Of a DNA stretch of 64,000 bases, positions 10,398-21,913 are shown one piece after another. The position numbers and the translations under genes are program-made. The DNA comes from Flavobacterium geliluteum (GTDB taxonomy: Bacteria; Bacteroidota; Bacteroidia; Flavobacteriales; Flavobacteriaceae). How positions within the stretch are numbered: position 1 is the stretch's first letter; each line of letters begins with the position of its first letter. Under the pieces are notes generated by a model that worked only from the letters and a program-made list of their open reading frames with translations, made no database searches and had not been told where the DNA came from. The DNA lies in contig NZ_JAGFBV010000019.1 of the NCBI RefSeq assembly GCF_017948595.1, forward strand, positions 22,944-86,943, read 5' to 3'.

Positions 10398-10429
10398 TTT
10401 TTATTAGCCCGTAATTAATAGTACTTTTG
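10398..10429 (+). promoter_or_regulatory. Promoter of prfC
   Basis: TACTTTTG (10422-10429) matches TAnnTTTG; TTTT lies 20 bp upstream. It predicts a leader of only about 12-15 bases before the ATG at 10449. That argues against the TTG at 10437 as a start. Confidence 0.5.
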
Positions 10430-10448
10430 CAACCTATTGATACAAAAT

Positions 10449-12038
10449 ATGAGCTTTTTAAAAGAAATACAACGCAGAAGAACCTTCGGAATTATATCGC
10501 ATCCAGATGCAGGTAAAACAACATTAACTGAAAAATTGTTGCTTTTTGGAGGAGCGATTCAGGAAGCAGGTGCCGTAAAAAACAATAAAATTAAAAAAGG
10601 AGCAACAAGTGACTTTATGGAAATCGAACGCCAAAGAGGTATTTCTGTTTCTACTTCTGTACTTGCTTTTAATTATAAAGAAAAAAAAATCAACATTCTT
10701 GATACACCAGGACACAAGGATTTTGCCGAAGATACTTTTAGAACTTTAACCGCTGTAGACAGTGTTATTGTAGTGATTGACGTTGCAAAAGGGGTAGAGG
10801 AACAAACTGAAAAATTGGTTGCAGTTTGCAGAATGCGTAATATTCCTATTATCGTTTTCATCAATAAATTGGACCGTGAAGGAAAAGATGCTTTTGACCT
10901 TATGGACGAGGTTGAACAAAAACTGGGTCTTACGGTAACTCCTTTGAGTTTCCCAATCGGAATGGGGTATGATTTTCAGGGAATTTACAATTTGTGGGAA
11001 CAAAACATCAATCTTTTTAGTGGTGACAGCCGCAAAAACATTGAGGAAACAATTGCTTTTTCTGATGTTCAAAGTCCTGAACTGGAAAAAATTATTGGTC
11101 AAAAACCAGCGGACAAATTACGAGAAGAATTAGAATTAATTGATGAAGTTTATCCAAAATTTGATCGTCAGGATTATTTAGACGGGAAACTTCAACCTGT
11201 GTTTTTTGGTTCTGCTTTGAATAATTTTGGGGTTAGAGAATTATTAGACTGCTTTGTAACGATTGCTCCGTCTCCGAGACCGAAAGATTCTGAAACTCGT
11301 CTTGTAGATCCTGCTGAAGAAAAAATGTCTGGATTTGTTTTTAAAATTCATGCTAACATGGATCCAAAACACCGAGACCGTTTGGCTTTTATCAAGATCG
11401 TCTCTGGTACTTTTGAAAGAAATAAGCCTTATTATCATGTACGCCAGAAGAAAAACTTAAAATTCTCAAGTCCAAATGCTTTTTTTGCTGAGAAAAAAGA
11501 AATAGTTGACATTTCATATCCCGGCGACATTGTTGGGTTACACGATACTGGAAACTTTAAAATTGGTGATACCTTAACTGAAGGAGAAATTATGAGTTTT
11601 AAAGGAATTCCGAGTTTCTCACCAGAACATTTTAGATACATTAACAATGCAGACCCTATGAAAGCCAAACAATTGGACAAAGGTGTCGATCAGTTAATGG
11701 ATGAAGGTGTTGCACAGTTGTTTACCTTAGAAATGAATAATCGTAAAATTATTGGTACAGTTGGTGCTCTACAATACGAGGTGATTCAATATCGATTAGA
11801 ACATGAATATGGTGCCAAATGTACCTATGAAAACTTCCCTGTTCATAAAGCATGCTGGGTAAAGCCAGACGATGCCAAAAATAATGAGTTTAAAGAGTTT
11901 AAACGTATCAAACAAAAATTCTTGGCGCATGATAAATACGGTCAGTTAGTCTTTCTTGCTGATTCTGATTTTACTATTCAAATGACGCAAAGTAAATATC
12001 CAACGGTTAAGTTATTTTTTACTTCAGAATTTGAATAA
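10449..12038 (+). CDS. prfC: Peptide chain release factor 3
   Basis: This 529-residue translational GTPase recycles RF1/RF2 from the ribosome after peptide release. G-domain motifs are HPDAGKTTL (G1), DTPGHKDF (G3) and NKLDRE (G4), followed by the beta-barrel domain and the RF3 C-terminal domain. The effector segment RQRGISVSTSVL is typical of RF3. I chose ATG at 10449 (MSFLKEIQRRRTFG) over an upstream in-frame TTG because family members begin there and the predicted promoter overlaps the upstream region. It is monocistronic between two terminators. Confidence 0.95.
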   Translation: MSFLKEIQRRRTFGIISHPDAGKTTLTEKLLLFGGAIQEAGAVKNNKIKKGATSDFMEIERQRGISVSTSVLAFNYKEKKINILDTPGHKDFAEDTFRTLTAVDSVIVVIDVAKGVEEQTEKLVAVCRMRNIPIIVFINKLDREGKDAFDLMDEVEQKLGLTVTPLSFPIGMGYDFQGIYNLWEQNINLFSGDSRKNIEETIAFSDVQSPELEKIIGQKPADKLREELELIDEVYPKFDRQDYLDGKLQPVFFGSALNNFGVRELLDCFVTIAPSPRPKDSETRLVDPAEEKMSGFVFKIHANMDPKHRDRLAFIKIVSGTFERNKPYYHVRQKKNLKFSSPNAFFAEKKEIVDISYPGDIVGLHDTGNFKIGDTLTEGEIMSFKGIPSFSPEHFRYINNADPMKAKQLDKGVDQLMDEGVAQLFTLEMNNRKIIGTVGALQYEVIQYRLEHEYGAKCTYENFPVHKACWVKPDDAKNNEFKEFKRIKQKFLAHDKYGQLVFLADSDFTIQMTQSKYPTVKLFFTSEFE

Positions 12039-12056
12039 ATCTATTTTAAAAGCAAA

Positions 12057-12098
12057 TAAAAAAAGCGCTAATTTTAAAAATTAGCGCTTTTTTTTAAT
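12057..12098. terminator. Terminator after prfC
   Basis: AAAAGCGCTAATTTT pairs with AAAATTAGCGCTTTT and carries A and T runs on both sides, so it could work in either direction. It serves prfC. Confidence 0.8.
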
Positions 12099-12226
12099 TT
12101 GAATCAATAAACCTTACTAAGTCATCATATTTCAAAAATCAATCTTTTTTAGGTTTGTCTAAAGTAGCTCCAAATGCTTGTCTATTAAAATTTATTCGAT
12201 AAAATGAATTAAAATCGGACTAAGTA
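12094..12226 (-). pseudogene. Possible C-terminal gene remnant
   Basis: On the minus strand a frame reads about 42 codons with one internal TGA, in the form SFYRINFNRQAFGATLDKP, then KKD-stop, then FLKYDDLVRFIDSN and a TAA. It is closed upstream by a TAG. The amino-acid mix looks more like protein than the poly-AT frames around it, but I cannot name a family. It fills most of the 330-bp gap between prfC and the DUF3467 gene. Weak call. Confidence 0.2.
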
Positions 12227-12336
12227 CATAATATCTCTATTAATTCTCCTTTGGATGCTTTATAAAGCTATTATCAATTAAAAAGAATAGTACCCGCATT
12301 TAATTAGAAAGTAAAAACTCATCATTTTATAGACAT

Positions 12337-12364
12337 AAAAAAAGCCCCATTTCTGGAGCTTTTA
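12337..12364 (-). terminator. Terminator of the DUF3467 gene
   Basis: AAAAGCCCCA and TGGAGCTTTT form a stem with one mismatch around TTTC. The minus-strand T run follows, just past the stop codon. Confidence 0.65.
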
Positions 12365-12368
12365 TATT

Positions 12369-12680
12369 TTATGCTTGTCCTGCCGGACCAAAATTAAGCG
12401 GTATTGGCGCCTGTTCCGTTTCTTTGATTTCACCATGGGTGGCTTCAAATCTATGAATATTTTCACCAATTGCTCTTAATAATCTTTTAGCATGTTGTGG
12501 CGTCAAGACAATTCTCGATTTCACTTTGGCTTTAGGAGTTCCGGGCATTATATTCACAAAATCTAAAACAAATTCAGAAGATGAATGATTTATAATTGCA
12601 AGGTTAGAATAAATTCCTTCTGCAATAGTCTCGTCTAACTCGATATTTATTTGCTCTTGTTGTTGTTTCGGATTACTCAT
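12369..12680 (-). CDS. DUF3467 protein
   Basis: This small protein (103 residues) matches the DUF3467 family. It starts with a Gln-rich linker (NPKQQQEQINIELDE), then a beta-rich core (EGIYSNLAIINHSSSEFVL) and the motif TPQHAKRLLRAIGENI. The function is unknown. Here it is 60 bp downstream of rpoC on the same strand, behind only a weak hairpin, so co-transcription with rpoC is likely. That position suggests, but does not show, a link to transcription. Confidence 0.85.
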   Translation of the reverse strand: MSNPKQQQEQINIELDETIAEGIYSNLAIINHSSSEFVLDFVNIMPGTPKAKVKSRIVLTPQHAKRLLRAIGENIHRFEATHGEIKETEQAPIPLNFGPAGQA

Positions 12681-12702
12681 AATTTTATTTTTATTCTAAA
12701 TT

Positions 12703-12727
12703 CCCTCTTCTCTTAAAGAAAAGAGGG
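12703..12727 (-). terminator. Weak hairpin after rpoC
   Basis: CCCTCTT pairs with AAGAGGG between rpoC and the DUF3467 gene. On the minus strand it is followed by little more than AATTTAG, so termination is probably partial. Confidence 0.4.
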
Positions 12728-12740
12728 ATTTAGATAAGAA

Positions 12741-15700
12741 TTAATAGATATATTCTTCTTTATTAGCCATCATTTCGTTGTAATCGTCTTTAGATCCTAC
12801 AATAGTATTATCGTATTCTCTCATACCAGTTCCCGCAGGAATTCTATGTCCAACAATTACATTTTCCTTCAATCCTTCTAGATCATCAACTTTTCCAGCT
12901 ACTGCAGCTTCGTTAAGTACTTTTGTTGTTTCTTGGAAAGAAGCAGCAGAAATAAATGATTTAGTTTGTAGCGAAGCTCTTGTGATACCTTGTAAAACTG
13001 GCGTTGCCGTTGCAGTAATTACATCTCTTGCTACTACCAGATTTTTATCGTTACGTTTTAGTAATGAATTTTCATCACGTAAGTCACGAGGTGTAATAAT
13101 CTGACCTGGTTTTAATACAGCAGAATCTCCAGCATCTTCAACTACTTTCATACCATATAATTTATCGTTTTGAACAATAAAGTCTTTAGTATGAATTAAT
13201 TGATCTTCTAAGAATAATGTATCTCCTGGATCTTGAACTCTAACCTTACGCATCATTTGACGAATAACTACCTCAAAGTGCTTGTCATTAATTTTTACCC
13301 CTTGTAGACGGTATACCTCTTGAATTTCGTTTACCAAATACTGTTGAACAGCAGCCGGACCTTGAATTCTTAAAATATCATCTGGTGTAATTGCACCGTC
13401 AGACAATGGTACTCCCGCTCTTACGAAGTCATTTTCTTGTACTAGAATTTGGCTTGAAAGTTTAACTAAATACTTTTTAATCTCACCAAATTTAGATTCG
13501 ATAACAATTTCACGGTTACCTCTTTTGATTTTTCCAAAAGATACAACACCGTCAATTTCAGAAACGACAGCTGGGTTTGAAGGGTTACGAGCCTCAAGCA
13601 ACTCCGTAATTCTTGGTAAACCTCCTGTAATATCTCCTGCTTTAGAAGAACGACGTGGGATTTTTACTAATACTTTACCTGCTTTAATTTTCTCACCATT
13701 CTCAACCATAAGGTGTGCCCCTACCGGTAAGTTATACGAACGAATCAATTCGCCTTCTTTACCATAAACCAATAAAGTTGGAATTAATTTTTTGTTTCTA
13801 GCTTCAGAAATTACTTTTTCCTGGAAACCTGTTTGCTCATCAATTTCGACCATGAATGATTGTCCTTGCTCTAAATCCTCGTAAGCAATCTTACCAGTAA
13901 ACTCAGAAACAATTACACCATTATATGGATCCCATTTACAGATCACAGATCCTTTAGTAACTACTTCACCATCCTTAACAAAGATACTAGATCCGTAAGG
14001 AATATTGTGTGTATTTAAGACGATTCCAGTTTTCTCGTCAACCAATTTTAATTCAGTTGAACGCGATACTACGATATCTACCGCATTACCTTCGCTGTCT
14101 TCACCCTTAACGGTTTTTAAATCTTCAATCTCAAGTCTACCGTTAAATCTTGTAACAATACTAGATTCTTCAGAGATACCTCCAGCAACCCCTCCAACGT
14201 GGAACGTACGAAGTGTTAACTGTGTACCTGGCTCTCCAATAGACTGAGCTGCAATAACTCCTACTGCTTCACCTCTTTGTGTCATTTTTCCGGTAGCTAA
14301 ATTTCTACCATAACATTTAGCACAAATACCTTTTAAAGCCTCACAAGTTAATGGCGATCTTACTTCTACTTTTTCAATAGGTGAAGCTTCGATAACTCTC
14401 ATTATTGCTTCAGTAATTTGGTGACCAGACTGAACTAATACTTCATTCGTAAGAGGATTTATAACATCTTGCAATGCAACACGTCCTAAAATTCTTTCTC
14501 CTAAAGATTCAACAATTTCCTCATTTTTCTTCAAAGCAGAAACTTCAACACCTCTTAAAGTTCCACAATCTTCGATGTTTACAATAACATCTTGTGAAAC
14601 GTCATGAAGTCTTCTTGTTAAGTACCCAGCATCGGCAGTTTTAAGAGCCGTATCCGCAAGTCCTTTACGAGCACCGTGAGTAGAAATGAAATACTCAAGA
14701 ATCGAAAGACCTTCCTTAAAGTTAGAAAGAATCGGGTTTTCAATAATTTCTCCACCACCAGCAGTAGATTTTTTAGGCTTAGCCATCAAACCACGCATAC
14801 CGGTTAACTGACGAATTTGTTCTTTAGAACCCCTCGCCCCAGAGTCAAGCATCATATATACTGAGTTGAAACCTTGTTGGTCTTCTCTAATATTTTTCAT
14901 TGCTAATTCTGTCAACTGAGCATTTGCAGAAGTCCAAACATCAATAACTTGGTTGTAACGTTCGTTATTGGTAATAAGACCCATGTTATAATTTACAGAA
15001 ATACCGTCAACTTGCTCTCTAGCATCTGCAATTAATTTAGTTTTTTGTTCTGGAATTCTAATATCACCAAGAGAGAATGACAAACCTCCTCTAAAGGCAA
15101 ATTTATAACCCATATCTTTCATATTATCCAAGAAAGCTGCAGTAGTAGGTACGTTTGTCACACTTAAAATGTGTCCAATAATATCTCTAAGGTTTTTCTT
15201 AGTCAATACATCATTGATGTATCCAGCTGCTTCAGGTACTACTTCGTTAAATAATACACGTCCTGCAGTAGTTTGGATAATTTTATACACCAATTCTCCA
15301 GCTTCATTAAAATCTTTTGCTCTAATTTTTACACGAGCATTCAATTCTAATTTTCCTTCGTTTAATGCAATATTAACTTCTTCAGCAGAATAGAAAGTTA
15401 AGTCTTGACCTAAAATTACATGTTCTGGTGTCGAGATACGTTCTTTGGTCATATAATATAGACCCAAAACCATATCCTGAGAAGGTACTGTAATTGGAGC
15501 ACCATTTGCAGGATTCAGAATGTTATGAGAAGCCAACATTAATAATTGTGCCTCTAAAATAGCCTCTGGTCCTAACGGCAAGTGAACTGCCATCTGATCC
15601 CCATCAAAATCGGCGTTGAAAGCCGTACATACTAATGGGTGCAATTGGATCGCTTTTCCTTCAATTAATTTTGGCTGGAAAGCCTGAATACCCAATCTGT

Positions 15701-17051
15701 GTAACGTAGGAGCACGGTTAAGTAATACTGGGTGTCCTTTAATTACGTTTTCAAGAATATCCCAAACTACGGGCTCTTTTTTGTCTATAATTTTCTTAGC
15801 AGATTTTACTGTTTTTACAATACCTCTTTCAATCAATTTACGGATAACGAAAGGTTTGTATAACTCAGATGCCATATCTTTTGGCAATCCGCATTCGAAT
15901 AATTTCAATTCAGGACCAACAACAATTACCGAACGAGCAGAATAATCCACACGTTTTCCAAGTAAGTTTTGACGGAAACGTCCTTGCTTACCTTTTAAGG
16001 AATCAGATAATGATTTTAATGGTCTGTTAGATTCTGTTTTAACAGCAGAAGCTTTACGTGTGTTATCAAACAATGAATCTACAGATTCCTGCAACATACG
16101 TTTTTCGTTTCTCAAGATTACTTCAGGAGCTTTAATCTCCATTAATCTTTTCAAACGGTTATTACGGATGATCACACGACGGTATAAGTCATTTAAATCT
16201 GAAGTTGCAAAACGACCTCCATCAAGCGGTACAAGTGGACGTAATTCTGGTGGAATAACAGGAACCACTTTCATAATCATCCATTCAGGACGATTTTCGC
16301 GGTTTAAATTAGACTCACGGAAAGACTCTACAACTTGTAATCTTTTTAAAGCCTCAGTTTTACGTTGTTTAGATGTTTCATTGTTAGCACTGTGTCTTAG
16401 TTGGTAAGATAACTCATCTAAGTCAATACGCGCCAATAAATCCATAATACACTCTGCTCCCATTTTGGCAACAAATTTATTAGGATCAAAATCATCTAAA
16501 TATTGGTTTTCCTGTGGAAGAGTATCTAAAATATTCAAATATTCTTCTTCAGTTAAGAAATCTAGTCTTTGTAATGATTCTCCATCTGCATTTTTAGCTA
16601 TACCAGCCTGAATTACTACATATCTTTCGTAGTAAATAATCATATCTAATTTCTTAGACGGAAGACCAAGGATATAACCAATTTTGTTTGGAAGAGAACG
16701 GAAATACCAGATATGAGCAATTGGCACAACCAGATTGATGTGTCCTACTCTATCACGACGTACTTTTTTCTCTGTAACTTCAACACCACAACGGTCACAA
16801 ATGATTCCCTTGTAACGAATTCTTTTATATTTACCACAAGCACACTCAAAATCTTTAACAGGTCCGAAGATTCTTTCGCAGAAAAGTCCATCACGCTCAG
16901 GTTTGTGCGTTCTGTAGTTGATTGTTTCTGGTTTTAAAACCTCTCCTCTTGATTCTTTTAAAATAGACTCAGGCGAAGCTAATCCAATAGAGATTTTGTT
17001 AAATCTTTTTACCGGATTTTTATCCTTATTATTATTTCTATTATTCATCAT
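12741..17051 (-). CDS. rpoC: RNA polymerase beta' subunit
   Basis: The 1436-residue catalytic subunit of RNA polymerase. The N-terminal zinc site is visible ([20 protein letters not shown]), the catalytic Mg loop is [15 protein letters not shown], and the second zinc site includes [16 protein letters not shown] place the start at the ATG-ATG pair (17051/17048, [17 protein letters not shown]) because conservation begins there. The 27 codons further upstream run into a palindromic spacer element and look non-native. It is separated from rpoB by an unusually long 321-bp spacer. Confidence 0.97.
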   Translation of the reverse strand: MMNNRNNNKDKNPVKRFNKISIGLASPESILKESRGEVLKPETINYRTHKPERDGLFCERIFGPVKDFECACGKYKRIRYKGIICDRCGVEVTEKKVRRDRVGHINLVVPIAHIWYFRSLPNKIGYILGLPSKKLDMIIYYERYVVIQAGIAKNADGESLQRLDFLTEEEYLNILDTLPQENQYLDDFDPNKFVAKMGAECIMDLLARIDLDELSYQLRHSANNETSKQRKTEALKRLQVVESFRESNLNRENRPEWMIMKVVPVIPPELRPLVPLDGGRFATSDLNDLYRRVIIRNNRLKRLMEIKAPEVILRNEKRMLQESVDSLFDNTRKASAVKTESNRPLKSLSDSLKGKQGRFRQNLLGKRVDYSARSVIVVGPELKLFECGLPKDMASELYKPFVIRKLIERGIVKTVKSAKKIIDKKEPVVWDILENVIKGHPVLLNRAPTLHRLGIQAFQPKLIEGKAIQLHPLVCTAFNADFDGDQMAVHLPLGPEAILEAQLLMLASHNILNPANGAPITVPSQDMVLGLYYMTKERISTPEHVILGQDLTFYSAEEVNIALNEGKLELNARVKIRAKDFNEAGELVYKIIQTTAGRVLFNEVVPEAAGYINDVLTKKNLRDIIGHILSVTNVPTTAAFLDNMKDMGYKFAFRGGLSFSLGDIRIPEQKTKLIADAREQVDGISVNYNMGLITNNERYNQVIDVWTSANAQLTELAMKNIREDQQGFNSVYMMLDSGARGSKEQIRQLTGMRGLMAKPKKSTAGGGEIIENPILSNFKEGLSILEYFISTHGARKGLADTALKTADAGYLTRRLHDVSQDVIVNIEDCGTLRGVEVSALKKNEEIVESLGERILGRVALQDVINPLTNEVLVQSGHQITEAIMRVIEASPIEKVEVRSPLTCEALKGICAKCYGRNLATGKMTQRGEAVGVIAAQSIGEPGTQLTLRTFHVGGVAGGISEESSIVTRFNGRLEIEDLKTVKGEDSEGNAVDIVVSRSTELKLVDEKTGIVLNTHNIPYGSSIFVKDGEVVTKGSVICKWDPYNGVIVSEFTGKIAYEDLEQGQSFMVEIDEQTGFQEKVISEARNKKLIPTLLVYGKEGELIRSYNLPVGAHLMVENGEKIKAGKVLVKIPRRSSKAGDITGGLPRITELLEARNPSNPAVVSEIDGVVSFGKIKRGNREIVIESKFGEIKKYLVKLSSQILVQENDFVRAGVPLSDGAITPDDILRIQGPAAVQQYLVNEIQEVYRLQGVKINDKHFEVVIRQMMRKVRVQDPGDTLFLEDQLIHTKDFIVQNDKLYGMKVVEDAGDSAVLKPGQIITPRDLRDENSLLKRNDKNLVVARDVITATATPVLQGITRASLQTKSFISAASFQETTKVLNEAAVAGKVDDLEGLKENVIVGHRIPAGTGMREYDNTIVGSKDDYNEMMANKEEYIY

Positions 17052-17098
17052 AGTTTTTACTATTGATTTATTTGCAATTAAAAAATTGATTCTTTTTG

Positions 17099-17152
17099 AA
17101 GCTTTACGCATTACGCTATATGCTTTAGGCACGTGCCTGCGGCTTAAAGCTT
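17099..17152. repeat. Palindromic element 1 in the rpoB-rpoC spacer
   Basis: AAGCTTTACGC (17099-17109) pairs with an arm ending TTAAAGCTT (to 17152). At the centre is a perfect 12-bp palindrome, AGGCACGTGCCT (17127-17138). It is relatively GC-rich against an AT-rich surrounding. It falls inside the false N-terminal extension of the rpoC frame. Confidence 0.55.
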
Positions 17153-17306
17153 AAGACATACAGCTTTCAAAACACAACCTCGGGTTACTTCTCTAAACTT
17201 CAAACCTTTATTATTTTGAAGTGCTAATTATAAAACATGTAGTTTTTATAAAAAATCGGAACGGTTTACGGGTATAAATCCTAAAAACTCTTTTAAAAAA
17301 GTGTTC

Positions 17307-17366
17307 AGTATTCAGAATTTAGTGTTCAGTTTATCACTGATTACTAAATACTGAACACTGAATACT
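17307..17366. repeat. Palindromic element 2 in the rpoB-rpoC spacer
   Basis: AGTATTCAG-AATTT-AGTGTTCAG (17307-17329) can pair with CTGAACACTGAATACT (17351-17366), with the five-base AATTT bulged out. A further direct copy of GTGTTCAG starts at 17301. It begins right after the rpoB stop and could act as a transcript hairpin between rpoB and rpoC. The GTATTCAGTGTTCAG type looks like a dispersed intergenic repeat. Confidence 0.55.
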
Positions 17367-17372
17367 AAAATA

Positions 17373-20300
17373 CTATTCTTCTAAACGAATGTCAAGTCCA
17401 AGACCTTTCAATTCATGCATCAATACATTGAATGATTCAGGTAATCCCGGTTCTGGCATAGACTCACCCTTAACGATAGCTTCGTAAGTTTTTGCTCTAC
17501 CAATAACGTCATCCGACTTAACTGTTAAGATTTCACGTAGCGTACTTGATGCTCCATAAGCCTCAAGTGCCCAAACCTCCATCTCTCCAAAACGCTGACC
17601 TCCAAATTGAGCTTTACCTCCAAGTGGCTGTTGTGTAATCAACGAGTATGGTCCGATAGAACGTGCGTGCATCTTATCATCAACCATGTGTCCTAATTTA
17701 AGCATGTAAATTACACCCACGGTTGCTGCTTGATGGAAACGCTCTCCAGTACCACCATCATAAAGGTATGTATGTCCAAAACGTGGCACTCCAGCTTCAT
17801 CAGTTAATTCATTAATTTGGTCTAAAGAAGCACCATCAAAAATTGGAGTAGCAAATTTTCTACCTAAATTTTGTCCAGCCCATCCAAGTACCGTTTCATA
17901 AATCTGACCAATGTTCATACGTGAAGGTACCCCAAGTGGATTCAATACGATATCTACCGGTGTTCCGTCTTCAAGGAAAGGCATATCTTCATGACGAACG
18001 ATTCTTGCAACAATACCTTTGTTACCGTGACGTCCTGCCATTTTATCCCCTACTTTCAGTTTACGTTTTTTAGCGATGTAAATTTTCGCTAATTTCAAGA
18101 TTCCAGATGGTAATTCATCTCCAACTGTAATAGTGAATTTCTCTCTTCTTAAAGATCCTTGTAAGTCGTTCAGCTTAATTTTATAGTTATGAATTAAATC
18201 ATTCACCATTTTATTTGTAGCGTCATCAGCAACCCATTGACCTTTGCTTAAGTGAGCAAAATCTTCTACTGCGTAAAGCATTTTCTGAGTATATTTTTTA
18301 CCTTTTGGTAAAACTTCTTCACCCAAATCATTCATTACACCTTGAGATGTTTTTCCGTTAACAATCAGGAATAATTTTTCAACCAATCTGTCTTTTAATT
18401 CAACAAATTTAGTTTCAAACTCCATTTCTAAAGCGCCTAAAGCATCTTTATCCTGAGTACGTTTACGTTTATCTTTTACGGCTCTTGCAAATAATTTTTT
18501 GTCAAGAACTACACCGTGTAAAGATGGAGAAGCTTTTAATGAAGCATCTTTTACATCACCTGCTTTATCCCCAAAGATTGCACGAAGCAATTTCTCTTCA
18601 GGAGTAGGATCTGATTCTCCTTTTGGTGTAATTTTTCCGATCAAAATGTCGCCAGGTTTAACCTCTGCTCCAATTCTGATCATACCGTTTTCATCTAAAT
18701 CTTTGGTAGCTTCTTCAGAAACGTTAGGAATATCGTTTGTTAACTCTTCATTTCCTAACTTAGTATCTCTAACCTCTAATGAATAATCATCAACGTGGAT
18801 AGAAGTAAAAATATCATCACGAACTACTTTCTCAGAAATTACAATCGCATCCTCAAAGTTATACCCTTTCCATGGCATGAACGCAACTTTTAGGTTTCTA
18901 CCTAAAGCCAATTCACCATTTTGAGTCGCATATCCTTCTGATAATACTTGACCAAGAACTACTCTGTCTCCCTTTCTTACGATTGGTTTTAAGTTGATAC
19001 TTGTACCTTGATTGGTTTTTCTAAATTTAATTAAGTTATATGTTTTCTCATCAGCATCAAAACTTACCATTCTTTCTTCCTCAGTACGGTCGTATTTGAT
19101 AGTGATAATATTGGCATCCACATATTCTACAGTTCCATCTCCTTCAGCATTAATCAATACTCTGGAATCTGAAGCCACCTGACGCTCTAAACCTGTACCA
19201 ACAATTGGTGCTTCCGGACGGATCAAAGGAACCGCCTGACGCATCATGTTAGATCCCATCAACGCACGGTTCGCATCATCATGCTCCAAGAAAGGAATCA
19301 ATGAAGCCGAAATCGAAGCGATCTGGTTCGGTGCAACGTCTGTATAATGTACTGCAGAAGGCTCAACAACTGGGAAGTCACCTTCCTCACGAGCAATAAC
19401 ATTGCTTGCTGTAATTTTACCTGTTGCATCCATTTCAATGTTTGCCTGAGCAATCATTTTTCCTTCTTCTTCCTCTGCACTTAAATATATAGGAGTACTT
19501 TCTAAATCAACTACACCATTTGTAACTTTACGGTAAGGTGTTTCGATGAAACCCATTCCGTTCACTTTAGCATAAACACCAAGAGAAGAAATCAAACCAA
19601 TGTTTGGTCCCTCTGGAGTTTCAATCGGACATAAACGACCATAGTGTGTATAGTGAACGTCACGAACCTCAAATCCAGCTCTCTCTCTCGAAAGTCCACC
19701 AGGTCCAAGTGCAGATAATCTTCTTTTGTGTGTAATTTCAGCTAATGGATTCGTTTGATCCATAAATTGAGACAACTGGTTTGTACCAAAGAAAGAGTTG
19801 ATAACCGATGATAATGTTTTAGCATTAATCAAATCGATTGGTGTAAACACCTCGTTATCTCTAACGTTCATTCTCTCACGAATAGTTCTCGCCATACGTG
19901 CCAAACCAACACCGAATTGTTGAGACAATTGTTCTCCAACTGTTCTAACACGACGGTTTGATAAGTGATCGATATCATCAATCTCTGCTTTAGAGTTGAT
20001 CAACTCGATCAAATATTTTACAATGGTAATAATATCTTCTTTGGTAAGCACTTGCTTCTCCATTGGGATATCCAAACCAAGTTTTTTGTTCATTCTGTAA
20101 CGACCAACTTCACCTAAATTATAACGTTGATCAGAGAAGAACAATTTATCTATAATACCACGAGCAGTTTCCTCATCAGGCGGTTCAGCGTTACGCAACT
20201 GACGGTAAATGTGCTCTACAGCTTCTTTTTCAGAGTTTGTTGGATCCTTTTGTAATGTGTTGTGGATAATAGCATAATCTGCTTGATTATTATCCTCTTT

Positions 20301-21185
20301 GTGCAACAAAATAGATTTTACGTTAGAATCAATGATTTCTTCAACATTATCTTTGTCGATAATAGTATCTCTATCAAGGATAATTTCGTTACGTTCGATA
20401 GAAACTACCTCTCCGGTATCTTCATCTACGAAATCCTCGTGCCAAGTGTTTAATACACGTGCAGCAAGTCTTCTTCCAATATATTTTTTAATTCCCGTTT
20501 TAGAAACTTTAATTTCTTCAGCAAGGTCAAAAATTTCAAGGATATCCTTGTCTCTCTCAAACCCGATTGCACGGAATAAAGTAGTAACAGGTAATTTTTT
20601 CTTTCTATCGATATAAGCATACATTACGCTATTGATATCCGTAGAAAATTCTATCCAAGAACCTTTAAAAGGAATTACTCTGGCAGAATAAAGTTTTGTT
20701 CCATTTGCATGGAATGATTGTCCAAAGAAAACTCCAGGAGAACGGTGTAGTTGAGATACTACTACACGCTCAGCACCGTTGATAACAAAAGTACCGCTTG
20801 GCGTCATATAAGGTATTGTTCCAAGATAAACATCTTGTACAATAGTTTCAAAATCTTCGTGTTCTGGGTCAGTACAATATAGTTTCAACCTGGCTTTTAA
20901 AGGCACACTATAGGTAAGACCTCTCTCTATACATTCTTGAATTGTATAACGTGGTGGATCAACAAAATAATCTAGGAACTCCAATACAAAGTTATTTCTT
21001 GTATCTGTAATTGGAAAGTTTTCCATGAAGGTATTGTATAACCCTTCGTTGCCTCTTTCGTCAGATTTCGTTTCTAATTGAAAGAAATCTTTAAAAGATT
21101 TAACCTGAACATCTAGAAAATCTGGATAGTCAGGAATATTTTTTGTAGAGGCAAAATTCAATCTTTCAGTCTGATTTGTTATCAT
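17373..21185 (-). CDS. rpoB: RNA polymerase beta subunit
   Basis: The 1270-residue beta subunit of RNA polymerase. The rifampicin-resistance region reads [17 protein letters not shown] and [20 protein letters not shown], with the usual Asp, His and Ser residues, so the common resistance substitutions are absent. The C-terminal [12 protein letters not shown] and [20 protein letters not shown] motifs are present. The start is ATG at 21185; an in-frame TTG directly upstream is less likely. It follows rplL after 264 bp that contain a large hairpin. Confidence 0.97.
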   Translation of the reverse strand: MITNQTERLNFASTKNIPDYPDFLDVQVKSFKDFFQLETKSDERGNEGLYNTFMENFPITDTRNNFVLEFLDYFVDPPRYTIQECIERGLTYSVPLKARLKLYCTDPEHEDFETIVQDVYLGTIPYMTPSGTFVINGAERVVVSQLHRSPGVFFGQSFHANGTKLYSARVIPFKGSWIEFSTDINSVMYAYIDRKKKLPVTTLFRAIGFERDKDILEIFDLAEEIKVSKTGIKKYIGRRLAARVLNTWHEDFVDEDTGEVVSIERNEIILDRDTIIDKDNVEEIIDSNVKSILLHKEDNNQADYAIIHNTLQKDPTNSEKEAVEHIYRQLRNAEPPDEETARGIIDKLFFSDQRYNLGEVGRYRMNKKLGLDIPMEKQVLTKEDIITIVKYLIELINSKAEIDDIDHLSNRRVRTVGEQLSQQFGVGLARMARTIRERMNVRDNEVFTPIDLINAKTLSSVINSFFGTNQLSQFMDQTNPLAEITHKRRLSALGPGGLSRERAGFEVRDVHYTHYGRLCPIETPEGPNIGLISSLGVYAKVNGMGFIETPYRKVTNGVVDLESTPIYLSAEEEEGKMIAQANIEMDATGKITASNVIAREEGDFPVVEPSAVHYTDVAPNQIASISASLIPFLEHDDANRALMGSNMMRQAVPLIRPEAPIVGTGLERQVASDSRVLINAEGDGTVEYVDANIITIKYDRTEEERMVSFDADEKTYNLIKFRKTNQGTSINLKPIVRKGDRVVLGQVLSEGYATQNGELALGRNLKVAFMPWKGYNFEDAIVISEKVVRDDIFTSIHVDDYSLEVRDTKLGNEELTNDIPNVSEEATKDLDENGMIRIGAEVKPGDILIGKITPKGESDPTPEEKLLRAIFGDKAGDVKDASLKASPSLHGVVLDKKLFARAVKDKRKRTQDKDALGALEMEFETKFVELKDRLVEKLFLIVNGKTSQGVMNDLGEEVLPKGKKYTQKMLYAVEDFAHLSKGQWVADDATNKMVNDLIHNYKIKLNDLQGSLRREKFTITVGDELPSGILKLAKIYIAKKRKLKVGDKMAGRHGNKGIVARIVRHEDMPFLEDGTPVDIVLNPLGVPSRMNIGQIYETVLGWAGQNLGRKFATPIFDGASLDQINELTDEAGVPRFGHTYLYDGGTGERFHQAATVGVIYMLKLGHMVDDKMHARSIGPYSLITQQPLGGKAQFGGQRFGEMEVWALEAYGASSTLREILTVKSDDVIGRAKTYEAIVKGESMPEPGLPESFNVLMHELKGLGLDIRLEE

Positions 21186-21390
21186 CAATGGACAAAATTT
21201 TGATTAAAAAAAAGTAATTTTTTGTGTAAAAACACAATGTTTAATAGATACCTTCTTTTTAAAATCAACACATCTTTAAAAATGAATCTGTAAAAACCGG
21301 TTCAATTTTTTTCTTCGTATTGATCAAAAACTTTTTCGTATTTTAAACTATGTGATAATAAAACTTGTAATATTTTATTATACGAAAAAT

Positions 21391-21427
21391 GGTTTAGGTC
21401 ATTGAGCGTTCACTCAAGACCTAAACC
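21391..21427 (-). terminator. Attenuator-like hairpin between rplL and rpoB
   Basis: GGTTTAGGTC pairs perfectly with GACCTAAACC, and an inner TTGAG/CTCAA extends the stem. On the minus strand it is followed by ATTTTT. Its position between L12 and beta matches the partial terminator known in the E. coli rplKAJL-rpoBC operon, which sets the ratio of ribosomal protein to polymerase transcripts. Partial termination here is inferred. Confidence 0.7.
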
Positions 21428-21449
21428 TAGTTCTTAAAACCGAGTAAAC

Positions 21450-21821
21450 TTATTTAAGTTCAACTACAGCTCCAGCTTCTTCTAATGATTTTTTAAGACC
21501 TTCAGCCTCTTCTTTAGAAACACCTTCTTTAACGTTACTTGGAGCACCGTCAACTACATCTTTAGCTTCTTTAAGACCTAAACCTGTAAGTTCTTTAACT
21601 AATTTTACAACAGCTAATTTAGAAGCTCCAGCTTCTTTCAATACTACTGTAAATTCAGTTTGTGCTTCTTCAGCAGCACCTTCTCCACCACCAGCAGCAA
21701 CTACTACAGCTGCAGCAGCAGGCTCGATACCATACTCATCTTTTAATATTGTTGCTAATTCGTTAACTTCTTTAACTGTTAAGTTAACTAATTGTTCTGC
21801 GAATTGTTTCAAATCTGCCAT
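21450..21821 (-). CDS. rplL: 50S ribosomal protein L7/L12
   Basis: The 123-residue stalk protein recruits translation factors. The N-terminal dimerisation helix ([19 protein letters not shown]), an Ala/Gly-rich hinge (about residues 35-50) and the globular C-terminal domain (EKTEFTVVL-like start, [15 protein letters not shown]) are all present. It is the last ribosomal gene before the attenuator-like hairpin and rpoB. Confidence 0.97.
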   Translation of the reverse strand: MADLKQFAEQLVNLTVKEVNELATILKDEYGIEPAAAAVVVAAGGGEGAAEEAQTEFTVVLKEAGASKLAVVKLVKELTGLGLKEAKDVVDGAPSNVKEGVSKEEAEGLKKSLEEAGAVVELK

Positions 21822-21913
21822 TTTTTCTATCGTTTAAAATGATTTGTAAAATTATATTTTGTTTATTGTGCGCTATTTAAGCTGCAAGGAAAATAAATTC
21901 CTTACAATAATTA

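Noticed and set aside
17052..17132. 27-residue N-terminal extension of RpoC
   Set aside because: It runs through a palindromic spacer element and is absent from the normal RpoC start at MMNNRNNN.
13525..20616. Several plus-strand frames inside rpoC and rpoB
   Set aside because: They are antisense shadows of highly conserved genes with no support of their own.
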